DNA of 5,993 bases, taken from the NCBI GenBank assembly GCA_018716005.1, contig DVKN01000074.1, positions 1 through 5,993 of the forward strand, written 5' to 3'. This document shows, piece after piece, positions 1 through 5,452 of this stretch. The notes under the pieces are model-generated. The model saw only the letters and a program-made list of their open reading frames with translations. It ran no database searches and was not told where the DNA came from. The stretch's first letter is position 1, and each line of letters starts with the position of its first letter. The DNA is from Candidatus Scatomorpha stercoravium. Its GTDB lineage: Bacteria; Bacillota; Clostridia; Oscillospirales; Oscillospiraceae. The translations under genes and the position numbers were made by a program.

Positions 1-962
1 GGCAGGACGCGCGGCTCAATCAGGCGCAGCAGGAGGGCGTCGAGGCCGTTCTTGGCTATTTCGAGCGCGGGCAGCAGCGCGAGCAGGGCCGTGAAGAGCC
101 CGCCCGATACGAGCCCCGCCGCCGCCGAGACGAGCGCGGCGGCCATGAGCGCCGCGAGGGCGTAGAGCGCGCCCGTGCGCTCGCGGCGCGGCCTCCCGAG
201 GGGCTCCGCGAGGATCCACCAGCCGACGTGCGAGCGCTTTGGGTCGCCGGCATGGGCCTCCGCGAGCTCGAGGACGCGCCGCGCGCAGGCGCTCTCGGAT
301 ATGCCGCCGCGCTTCGCGAGATGCGCGAGGCGGCGGCGATAGAGCGCGCGGCTGCCCTCGTCCATGGAGGCGTATACGCCCGCGGGGTCGCGCGCGAGGA
401 TTTGCCCGCAGAGGTCGCAGGCCTCGACGAGCTCCGTGAGGTCGGCGCCGGAGAGCGCGCGCAGGCTCTCGATTGCGGCGGCGACGGCCTCCGCGCGCGG
501 CGCGCCGTCGAATTCCCGCGCGATAAAGAGCGTCAGCGCGCACCGTATCGCCGCGCCGATGAGGCCGAGCTCCGCGAGGGTGAGGGGCGTCTCCCGGGCG
601 TAGGCCGCGAAATACGCCCCCGCCGCGCGCTCGTCCACGCGGCCGGAGAGGGCGGAGACCAGCGCGGCGGCCGCCTCGCATATGAGCGCGCCCTCCCGCC
701 CGGCGCGCAGCCGCCCCGCGCCGGAGAAATCCCGCGCCGCGCCGAGGGCCTCGCGCTCTATGAGATAGCGGTTGTCGGCGAGCCATTCCGCCGCCTCGCC
801 CTCTTCCCGGCCCGCGGAGAGCCCGGCGAGCGCCGCGCGCAGCGCCCTCGCCGTGCGCGCGCCCGGGAAAAAGCCGTCCGGCGGCGTGGAGCGCGCCTCG
901 CGCCCGGCGAGGGCTTCCAGCCCGGCAATGTCGAAATCTCGCATATTCCCGCCCGTTTCCAC
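1..962 (-). CDS. Cyclic beta-1,2-glucan synthase-like protein (NdvB/ChvB type), N-terminal part; runs off the left edge
   Basis: This frame stays open from a GTG at 962 to the left edge (320 codons, no stop). Seen directly: WLADNRYLIERE at about residues 60-71, AYARETPLTLAEL at 120-132, YASMDEGSRALYRRRL at 197-212, SHVGWWIL at 244-251, a hydrophobic Ala/Leu stretch at about 264-300, then LPALEIAKNGL at 297-307 and EPRVLP at the edge. This series matches, from memory, the N-terminal region of cyclic beta-1,2-glucan synthases. In those proteins it precedes membrane segments, a GT84 glycosyltransferase domain and a C-terminal GH94-type phosphorylase domain. Known family members are very large membrane proteins that build cyclic glucans from UDP-glucose. 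The catalytic domains lie outside the window, so activity is not shown; a degenerate or related glycosidase/phosphorylase paralogue is possible. The GTG start is chosen because GGAGG lies 7 nt upstream; an in-frame ATG at 944 has a poorer site. It is divergent from ylxM. Confidence 0.83.
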   Translation of the reverse strand, partial: METGGNMRDFDIAGLEALAGREARSTPPDGFFPGARTARALRAALAGLSAGREEGEAAEWLADNRYLIEREALGAARDFSGAGRLRAGREGALICEAAAALVSALSGRVDERAAGAYFAAYARETPLTLAELGLIGAAIRCALTLFIAREFDGAPRAEAVAAAIESLRALSGADLTELVEACDLCGQILARDPAGVYASMDEGSRALYRRRLAHLAKRGGISESACARRVLELAEAHAGDPKRSHVGWWILAEPLGRPRRERTGALYALAALMAAALVSAAAGLVSGGLFTALLALLPALEIAKNGLDALLLRLIEPRVL

Positions 963-969
963 GGTAATA

Positions 970-974
970 CCTCC
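970..974 (-). promoter_or_regulatory. Shine-Dalgarno site that fixes the GTG start of the minus-strand gene
   Basis: On the minus strand GGAGG (974-970) is followed by a 7-nt spacer and GTG at 962-960. The in-frame ATG at 944-942 lies six codons later, 25 nt from this site, so the GTG is the better start. Confidence 0.7.
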
Positions 975-1010
975 AAATACATAGTTGAAAGTATTCTTCC
1001 CGCCGCGCGC

Positions 1011-1063
1011 CGGACTATTCGGAAAGTGTAAAATAAAAGCTCTTGACAGCCGCGGACTATTCG
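1011..1063. repeat. Pair of 11-bp direct repeats in the divergent promoter region
   Basis: CGGACTATTCG occurs at 1011-1021 and again, identical, at 1053-1063. The copies are offset by 42 bp, about four helical turns. The second copy sits inside the spacer between the -35 and -10 boxes of the ylxM promoter. The arrangement would suit a regulator binding two sites on one DNA face, but no known operator is recognised. Confidence 0.55.
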
Positions 1064-1071
1064 TGTATAAT
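1043..1071 (+). promoter_or_regulatory. Consensus sigma-A promoter for ylxM-ffh
   Basis: TTGACA at 1043-1048 and TATAAT at 1066-1071 are both perfect housekeeping consensus boxes, with an optimal 17-bp spacer. The expected transcription start is near 1078, giving a leader of roughly 28 nt before the GTG of ylxM. No equally clear promoter was found for the divergent minus-strand gene. Confidence 0.9.
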
Positions 1072-1105
1072 ACGTAGGCTGAAAAATGCGGGAGGAGGAT
1101 TTGCC

Positions 1106-1459
1106 GTGAAGAAGGCGGACACCGTATACCTGACCATGCTGCTCGACTACTACGGCGAGCTGCTGACCGACAAGCAGCGCGAATACTTCGACCTGCACTA
1201 CAACCACGACTACACCCTTGCCGAGATAGGCGAGATGAACGGCATATCCCGCCAGGGCGTCTGGGAGATTGTCCACCGCGCGGAGGAGATAATGCGCAGG
1301 ATAGACGAGCGCACGGGCCTCGTCGCCCGCCTCGAGGAGCGCCGCGCGGCGCTGAAGACGATACGCGAGGCGCTGACGCCGCTTCTGCGGCACGCCGACG
1401 GGGAAGTATCCGGGGCCGCCGGCCGCTCGCTTGACGCGCTTGCCGCGCTCGACAACTGA
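1106..1459 (+). CDS. ylxM: YlxM family helix-turn-helix protein, signal recognition particle partner
   Basis: A 117-residue protein of the YlxM/p13 family, a small sigma-70 region 4-like HTH protein. It is encoded next to ffh across Firmicutes and linked to signal recognition particle assembly or function. Seen: YYGELLTDKQREYFDLHY at about 15-32, then the HTH at about 36-60 with YTLAEIGEMNGISRQGVW, then a charged helical tail. Length is normal for the family. The start is GTG at 1106, preceded by GGAGGAGG at 1091-1098 with a 7-nt spacer; the frame is open back to 1043, but that would begin inside the promoter's -35 box. It is the first gene after a consensus promoter, and its stop is 14 nt before ffh, so the two are almost certainly cotranscribed. 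Confidence 0.92.
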   Translation: MKKADTVYLTMLLDYYGELLTDKQREYFDLHYNHDYTLAEIGEMNGISRQGVWEIVHRAEEIMRRIDERTGLVARLEERRAALKTIREALTPLLRHADGEVSGAAGRSLDALAALDN

Positions 1460-1473
1460 CGGAGGAAACTACA

Positions 1474-2850
1474 TTGGCGTTTGAAAGCCTTTCCGAAAAG
1501 CTCTCGGCCACATTCAAGAAGCTGCGCGGCAAGGGCCGCCTCACGGAACAGGACGTGACGGAGGCCATGCGCGAGGTGCGCCTCGCGCTGCTGGAGGCCG
1601 ACGTCAGCTACAAGGTCGTCAAGGACTTCGTGAAGCGCGTCACCGAGCGCGCGAAGGGCGCGGAGGTGCTCGAGAGCCTGACGCCCGCGCAGATGGTCGT
1701 CAAAATTGTCAACGAAGAGCTCTGCTCCCTCATGGGCAGCGAGAATAAGAAGCTCAACATCTCGCCCAAATCCCCCAGCGTCTGCATGCTCGTCGGCCTG
1801 CAGGGCGCGGGCAAGACCACGAACGGCGCGAAGCTCGCCGCCCTCATGAAAAAGCAGGGCAAGCGCCCGCTGCTCGTGGCCTGCGACGTGTACCGCCCCG
1901 CCGCCATAAAGCAGCTAGAGACCGTCGGCGCGCAGCTGGACATACCCGTCTTCCAGATGGGCCAGGGCGACCCCGTGGAGATAGCGAAGGCCGGCATAGC
2001 CCACGCGAAGAAGTTCGGGAACGACCTCGTCTTCCTCGACACGGCGGGCCGCCTGCACATAGACGCCGAGCTCATGGACGAGCTCAAAAACATCAAGGCC
2101 GCGACGGAGCCCGCCGAGATACTCCTGGTGGTCGACGCCATGACCGGCCAGGACGCCGTGAACGCCGCGGGCGCCTTCGACGAGGCGCTGGACATCACGG
2201 GTGTCATGCTCACGAAGCTCGACGGCGACGCGCGCGGCGGCGCGGCCCTCTCGGTCACCGCCGTCACGGGCAAGCCCATTAAATTCGCCGGCATAGGCGA
2301 GAAGCTCGACCAGATAGAGCCCTTCCACCCCGAGCGCATGGCCGGGCGCATACTCGGCATGGGCGACGTGCTCAGCCTCATAGAGAAGGCCGAGCAGGCC
2401 GTGGACGAGAAGAAGGCCGCCGAGCTCGCCGAGCGCCTCAAGCAGAACCGCTTCACCCTCGCGGACTACTACGACCAGCTCCAGCAGCTCAAGGGCATGG
2501 GCTCCATGGAGGACATCGCCGGCATGCTGGGCATGAACGCCGGGGCGCTCAAGGGCGCGAAGATGGACGAGAAGGCCATGGCCCACATAGAGGCCATCAT
2601 CCTCGCCATGACGCCGAAGGAGCGCGAGAACCCCAACATCCTCGGCAACTCGCGCAAGAAGCGCATCGCCGCCGGCAGCGGCACCTCCGTCATGGAGGTC
2701 AACCGCCTCCTGAAGCAGTACGACGCCATGCTGCAGCTCTTCAAGCAGATGAACGGCCCCGGCGGCCGCAAGATGAAGCGCATGGCCAAGCGCGGCGGCT
2801 TCCCCGGCCTCGGCGGCATGGGCGGCGGCTTCCCGGGCCTGGGGATGTGA
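1474..2850 (+). CDS. ffh: Signal recognition particle protein Ffh (SRP54 GTPase)
   Basis: Ffh binds the 4.5S/6S SRP RNA and signal sequences of nascent membrane and secreted proteins, and docks ribosomes to FtsY by GTP-dependent pairing. The 458-residue length is typical. Domains seen: N helical bundle (about 1-95); G domain with GLQGAGKTT at 108-116 (P-loop), DVYRPAA at 138-144, DTAGR at 189-193, TKLDGDARGG at 247-256 and LGMGD at 294-298; Met-rich M domain (about 300-430) with RIAAGSG at 397-403 for SRP RNA binding. The C-terminus is a Gly/Phe/Met-rich tail, as in many Firmicutes. The start is TTG at 1474, with GGAGG at 1461-1465 and an 8-nt spacer; the following residues AFESLSEKL match the usual Ffh N-terminus. 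All GTPase motifs look intact. Confidence 0.98.
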   Translation: MAFESLSEKLSATFKKLRGKGRLTEQDVTEAMREVRLALLEADVSYKVVKDFVKRVTERAKGAEVLESLTPAQMVVKIVNEELCSLMGSENKKLNISPKSPSVCMLVGLQGAGKTTNGAKLAALMKKQGKRPLLVACDVYRPAAIKQLETVGAQLDIPVFQMGQGDPVEIAKAGIAHAKKFGNDLVFLDTAGRLHIDAELMDELKNIKAATEPAEILLVVDAMTGQDAVNAAGAFDEALDITGVMLTKLDGDARGGAALSVTAVTGKPIKFAGIGEKLDQIEPFHPERMAGRILGMGDVLSLIEKAEQAVDEKKAAELAERLKQNRFTLADYYDQLQQLKGMGSMEDIAGMLGMNAGALKGAKMDEKAMAHIEAIILAMTPKERENPNILGNSRKKRIAAGSGTSVMEVNRLLKQYDAMLQLFKQMNGPGGRKMKRMAKRGGFPGLGGMGGGFPGLGM

Positions 2851-2867
2851 ACGCGTGATGAGCGAGA

Positions 2868-2975
2868 TGTAGGGGCGGGTGTCCTCACCCGCCCTTGCGT
2901 AAGACAACGCTCCGGCGATATAACGCTTTTCTCGCCCTCCGGGCGAGAGGGAGGGCGGGGACGCCCTCCCCTACA
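2868..2975. repeat. 108-bp palindromic intergenic element with inverted ends
   Basis: The ends are imperfect inverted repeats: 2868-2884 (TGTAGGGGCGGGTGTCC) and the reverse complement of 2959-2975 agree at 15 of 17 positions, including a perfect outer 8 bp. Inside are three perfect GC hairpins: 9-bp arms 2873-2881/2886-2894, 7-bp arms 2931-2937/2941-2947 and 9-bp arms 2949-2957/2962-2970. It begins 17 nt after the ffh stop and encodes nothing evident. It looks like a REP/MITE-type dispersed repeat. I see no clean target-site duplication, and its copy number cannot be judged from one window. Confidence 0.6.
2873..2894 (+). terminator. Possible stem-loop at the end of the ylxM-ffh transcript
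   Basis: GGGCGGGTG and CACCCGCCC form a perfect 9-bp stem with a TCCT loop, 22 nt after the ffh stop. Only two T residues follow, so intrinsic termination would be weak; it may act as a 3' mRNA stabiliser instead. It forms the left half of the palindromic element. Confidence 0.3.
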
Positions 2976-2998
2976 AAGCGCTTCGAGCCAACAAGGTT

Positions 2999-3030
2999 TT
3001 GAATCCGGTAAAAACGGTTTCAAATATACG
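2999..3030 (+). promoter_or_regulatory. Weak candidate promoter and small hairpin upstream of rpsP
   Basis: After the GC-rich element the DNA becomes AT-rich up to rpsP. TTGAAT at 2999-3004 could be a -35 box, and TATACG at 3025-3030 or an overlapping AT-rich hexamer a -10 box, but the 20-bp spacing is long. GAATCCG (3001-3007) and CGGTTTC (3015-3021) also form a hairpin with one mismatch and a 7-nt loop. The composition change suggests a promoter; the exact boxes are uncertain. Confidence 0.3.
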
Positions 3031-3058
3031 CAAAATAACAACATGGAGGTGAAAATAA

Positions 3059-3295
3059 ATGGTTAAGATTCGTCTTCGCAGGATGGGCGCCAAGAAGGCC
3101 CCCTTCTACCGCATCGTCGTCGCCGACTCCCGCAGCCCGCGTGACGGCCGCTTCATCGAGGAGATAGGCACTTACGATCCCCTGAGCGAGACCAACTCCC
3201 TGCGCGTCGATACCGAGCGCGCCAAGTACTGGATCGCCAACGGCGCTCAGCCGACCGATACCGTCAGGGCCCTGCTCAAGAAAGCGGAAGCCTGA
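3059..3295 (+). CDS. rpsP: 30S ribosomal protein S16
   Basis: S16 binds 16S rRNA early in assembly of the small ribosomal subunit. The 78-residue protein is near the usual bacterial length and shows the family signature MVKIRLRRMGAKKAPFYRIV at 1-20, VADSRSPRDGRFIEEIGTYD at 21-40, and a C-terminal AKYWIANGAQPTDTV at 55-69. The ATG start is set by an excellent GGAGGTGA at 3045-3052 with a 6-nt spacer. Codon choice is cleaner than in neighbours: only one of five isoleucines is AUA, as expected for a highly expressed gene. It is followed after 27 nt by khpA, probably on the same transcript. Confidence 0.98.
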   Translation: MVKIRLRRMGAKKAPFYRIVVADSRSPRDGRFIEEIGTYDPLSETNSLRVDTERAKYWIANGAQPTDTVRALLKKAEA

Positions 3296-3322
3296 GCCCA
3301 GTACGCCTAAGGAGCATTTTTG

Positions 3323-3553
3323 ATGAACGAACTGCTGACCTACATTGTACAGAGCCTCGTCGACAAGCCCGACGAGGTCTCGGTGACCGAGCGCAAAGCC
3401 GACGGCGAGACCGTTTTCGAGGTCCGCGTCGCCGAAGGCGATATGGGCAAGGTCATCGGCCGCAAGGGGCGCATCGTCAAAGAGATCCGCGTCCTCATGA
3501 AGGCCGTGGCCCAGAGGAAGGGCAAGAAGGTCTCGGTCGAGATTGTCGACTGA
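3323..3553 (+). CDS. khpA: KH-domain RNA-binding protein KhpA (YlqC family)
   Basis: A 76-residue single KH-domain protein. In Firmicutes the gene commonly sits between rpsP and rimM, and KhpA pairs with KhpB (Jag/EloR) as an RNA-binding complex affecting cell elongation and division in streptococci. Seen: MNELLTYIVQSLVDKPDEV at 1-19, and the RNA-contacting loop GKVIGRKGRI at 42-51 with the GRKG form of GxxG. Length is normal. ATG at 3323 is chosen, with AAGGAG at 3309-3314 and an 8-nt spacer; a TTG one codon earlier leaves only 5 nt. None of its five isoleucine codons is AUA, unlike rimM and trmD. Two GC hairpins follow its stop. Confidence 0.95.
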   Translation: MNELLTYIVQSLVDKPDEVSVTERKADGETVFEVRVAEGDMGKVIGRKGRIVKEIRVLMKAVAQRKGKKVSVEIVD

Positions 3554-3567
3554 GCCCATTCCTCAGC

Positions 3568-3595
3568 TGTGCGGGCGGGACAACCCGCCCGCGCA
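3568..3595 (+). other. Strong GC stem-loop after khpA
   Basis: TGTGCGGGCGGG (3568-3579) pairs with CCCGCCCGCGCA (3584-3595) around an ACAA loop: 12 pairs including one G-U. No T-run follows, so it is not a canonical terminator by itself. It shares its GGGACAA-CCC core with the next hairpin, suggesting duplication. It may protect the 3' end of the rpsP-khpA mRNA or take part in alternative folding. Confidence 0.7.
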
Positions 3596-3606
3596 TAAGC
3601 ACTATC

Positions 3607-3632
3607 ACGGCGGGACAAAACCCGCCGTTTTT
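3607..3632 (+). terminator. Rho-independent terminator between khpA and rimM
   Basis: ACGGCGGG (3607-3614) and CCCGCCGT (3621-3628) form a perfect 8-bp GC-rich stem with an ACAAAA loop, followed directly by TTTT (3629-3632), for five T in total. This is a standard intrinsic terminator, ending 26 nt before rimM. Either rimM-trmD has its own promoter overlapping this region, which I could not identify, or it depends on read-through. Confidence 0.8.
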
Positions 3633-3658
3633 GGTATCTCTGAGTATGGGAGAAGCAG

Positions 3659-4144
3659 ATGAAAGAGAGATTTATCGAAGCCGGCGAGATAGTGAACACC
3701 CACGGCGTACGCGGCGAGGTCAAGATTATGCCCTGGACGGATACGCCCGAGTTCCTGCGCGCCGTAAAGACGCTCTACATCGACGGGCGGCCGCATAAGG
3801 TGCTCGCCTCGCGCATACACAAGGGCGCGCTGCTCGCGCAGCTCGAGGGCGTGGAGGACGTGAACGCCGCCATGCGCTATAAGGGCCGGCGCGTTTTCAT
3901 CGACCGCGCCGACGCGCCCCTGCCCGAGGGGGGCTACTTCATTCAGGATATAATCGGCGCGCGGGTCGTCTCGGAGTCCGGCGGGGAGATAGGCGTGCTC
4001 GCCGAGGTCATAGACGCCCCGGCCGGCATGGTCTACGTCGTGCGGGGGGAAACCGAGCACCTCATCCCCGCCGTGCCGGAGTTCATACTCGCCGCCGACG
4101 CGGACGCGGGGATAATAACCGCGCGGCTTATAGAGGGGATGTAA
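3659..4144 (+). CDS. rimM: Ribosome maturation factor RimM
   Basis: RimM binds ribosomal protein S19 and assists maturation of the 30S head and 16S rRNA processing. The 161-residue length is slightly short but normal. Seen: an N-terminal beta-barrel with GEIVNTHGVRGEVKI at 9-23 and TDTPEFL at 27-33, the linker YFIQDIIGARVV at 93-104, and a C-terminal PRC-barrel with AGMVYVV at 122-128 and HLIPAVPEFI at 134-143. The commonly seen Asp in the family's DVYVV motif is Met124 here, a small deviation. ATG is preceded by GGGAG at 3648-3652 with a 6-nt spacer. It lies just after an intrinsic terminator, and its TAA abuts the trmD ATG, implying coupled translation. Confidence 0.96.
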   Translation: MKERFIEAGEIVNTHGVRGEVKIMPWTDTPEFLRAVKTLYIDGRPHKVLASRIHKGALLAQLEGVEDVNAAMRYKGRRVFIDRADAPLPEGGYFIQDIIGARVVSESGGEIGVLAEVIDAPAGMVYVVRGETEHLIPAVPEFILAADADAGIITARLIEGM

Positions 4145-5440
4145 ATGGAAAAGCCCTACCGCATAGACATCATGACCCTCTTCCCGGACAGCGTGTCGCG
4201 CGTCCTGGGCGAGAGCATAATCGGCCGCGCGAAGAAGAAGGGCGCGGTGGAGATAAACTGTGTGCAGATACGCGATTTCACGGAAAATAAGCAGATGCAG
4301 GTCGACGACTACCCCTACGGCGGCGGCTGGGGCCTCGTTATGATGGCGCAGCCGCTCAAGAGCTGCCTCGACCACATCCTCCGCGACGCCGGGGAGAGGC
4401 GCACGCGCGTCATATATATGTCCCCGCAGGGCAGGCCCTTCAACCAGGCCGAGGCCAAGCGCCTCAGGCGCGACTACGACCACCTTGTGCTCGTCTGCGG
4501 CCACTACGAGGGCATAGACGAGCGCTTTATCGAGGAGTGCGTCGACGAGGAGATTTCCCTCGGCGACTTCGTCCTCACGGGCGGGGAGATAGCCGCGATG
4601 GCCGTCGCGGACTGCGTCTGCCGCATGGTGCCGGGCGTCCTCGCCGACGAGGAGTGCTATACGGACGAGAGCCACTGGGACGGGCTGCTCGAATACCCGC
4701 AGTACACCCGCCCCGAGGTCTGGGAGGGCCGCGCCGTCCCGCCGGAGCTCCTGACCGGCGACCACGAGAAGGTGCGCCGCTGGCGGCGGAAAAAGCAGCT
4801 CGAACGCACGATGGATAAAAGGCCGGATATGTTCGAGAAACTGCCGCTCAGCTCGAAAGAGGACCGGAAATTCGTCGAAGAGATAAAGTATGAGCGCCTG
4901 CCCGAGCGGCTGAAGCTCCGCTTCGAGCCCCGCCGCGCCGAGGAGGGCGACTTGGACGCCATACTTGCCATACTGGAGGAGGCCAGGGCCTATCTGCGCG
5001 AGAGCGGCGTCGACCAGTGGCAGGAGGGCTATCCGAACCGCGAGGCCGTTATGGCCGACATCGCCGCCGGGCGCGGCTGGGCCTTCGAGCACGAGGGCCG
5101 CGTCGCGGGCTACGAGTGCGTGTCCATGCAGCCGGAGGAGTGCTACCGCGGCATAGACGGGCGCTGGCTCAGCGAGGGCGAGAACTACGCCGTCATACAC
5201 CGCGCCATGGCGGCGGCGGAATTCCGGCACACCTCGCTCTCGCGCGAGATGTTCTCGCTCGCGGAGGACCTCGCCGCCGCAATGGGGAAGCAGAGCGTGC
5301 GCGTGGATACCCACCGCGACAACCGCGCGATGAACCGGCTCTGCGAGAAGCTGGGGTATCAGTTCTGCGGCGTCGTGGATCTGTCGAGCGTCGACCCGGC
5401 GCACGATTCGCTCAGGAACGCTTACGAAAAGCTCGTTTGA
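4145..5440 (+). CDS. trmD: tRNA (guanine37-N1)-methyltransferase TrmD fused to a C-terminal GNAT acetyltransferase domain
   Basis: TrmD methylates G37 of tRNAs with SAM and so prevents +1 frameshifting. Residues 1 to about 248 are a complete TrmD: TLFPDSVSRV at 11-20, PYGGGWGLVM at 57-66, YMSPQGRPFNQ at 91-101, CGHYEGIDERF at 118-128, GDFVLTGGE at 140-148, RMVPGVL at 160-166, LLEYPQYTRPEVW at 181-193, and WRRKKQLERT at 213-222. TrmD normally ends near here. The frame continues through a linker of about 10 residues into a GNAT domain (about 260-431): GDLDAILAILEEAR at 268-281, VDQWQEGYP at 289-297, YAVIHRAM at 348-355, VRVDTHRDN at 385-393, and LCEKLGYQFCGVV at 399-411. GNAT proteins transfer acetyl groups from acetyl-CoA; the substrate here is unknown. 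Its CoA loop reads RHTSLS (361-366), lacking the usual glycines. No suitable start codon precedes the GNAT part, so it is made only as a fusion. The ATG follows GAGGGG at 4133-4138 and abuts the rimM stop. Confidence 0.95.
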   Translation: MEKPYRIDIMTLFPDSVSRVLGESIIGRAKKKGAVEINCVQIRDFTENKQMQVDDYPYGGGWGLVMMAQPLKSCLDHILRDAGERRTRVIYMSPQGRPFNQAEAKRLRRDYDHLVLVCGHYEGIDERFIEECVDEEISLGDFVLTGGEIAAMAVADCVCRMVPGVLADEECYTDESHWDGLLEYPQYTRPEVWEGRAVPPELLTGDHEKVRRWRRKKQLERTMDKRPDMFEKLPLSSKEDRKFVEEIKYERLPERLKLRFEPRRAEEGDLDAILAILEEARAYLRESGVDQWQEGYPNREAVMADIAAGRGWAFEHEGRVAGYECVSMQPEECYRGIDGRWLSEGENYAVIHRAMAAAEFRHTSLSREMFSLAEDLAAAMGKQSVRVDTHRDNRAMNRLCEKLGYQFCGVVDLSSVDPAHDSLRNAYEKLV

Positions 5441-5452
5441 GGGAGGAGAACA

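Noticed and set aside
16..786. Minus-strand open frame of 256 codons, extremely Arg rich
   Set aside because: It is a different minus-strand frame from the real gene at 1-962, with low-complexity Arg/Ala/Gly/Pro composition and no motifs.
228..1031. Plus-strand open frame of 267 codons across the left region
   Set aside because: It is opposite the glucan synthase-like gene, Arg/Ala rich and without motifs. The minus-strand reading gives a coherent protein family match and a proper start.
1043..1105. Upstream extension of ylxM by 21 codons
   Set aside because: It would begin within the -35 box and be translated from sequence upstream of the transcription start. GTG at 1106 has a strong GGAGGAGG site.
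758..1393. Minus-strand 211-codon frame across the divergent promoter
   Set aside because: It would overlap ylxM, the consensus promoter and the start of the minus-strand gene; its sequence shows no family features.
1915..2907. 330-codon open frame opposite ffh
   Set aside because: Antisense to an intact Ffh. The product is Leu/His/Ala/Gly rich without domains, and no convincing ribosome site was noted.
3001..3058. Possible ribosomal-protein autoregulatory leader before rpsP
   Set aside because: Only a small imperfect hairpin is present; no known leader motif could be recognised.
4870..4925. Possibility that the TrmD-GNAT junction is a lost stop or sequencing frameshift
   Set aside because: Both domains are in the same frame and the linker codons look normal. 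The nearby ATG at 4889 is out of frame and stops after seven codons. An error cannot be excluded without reads, but nothing in the sequence calls for one.
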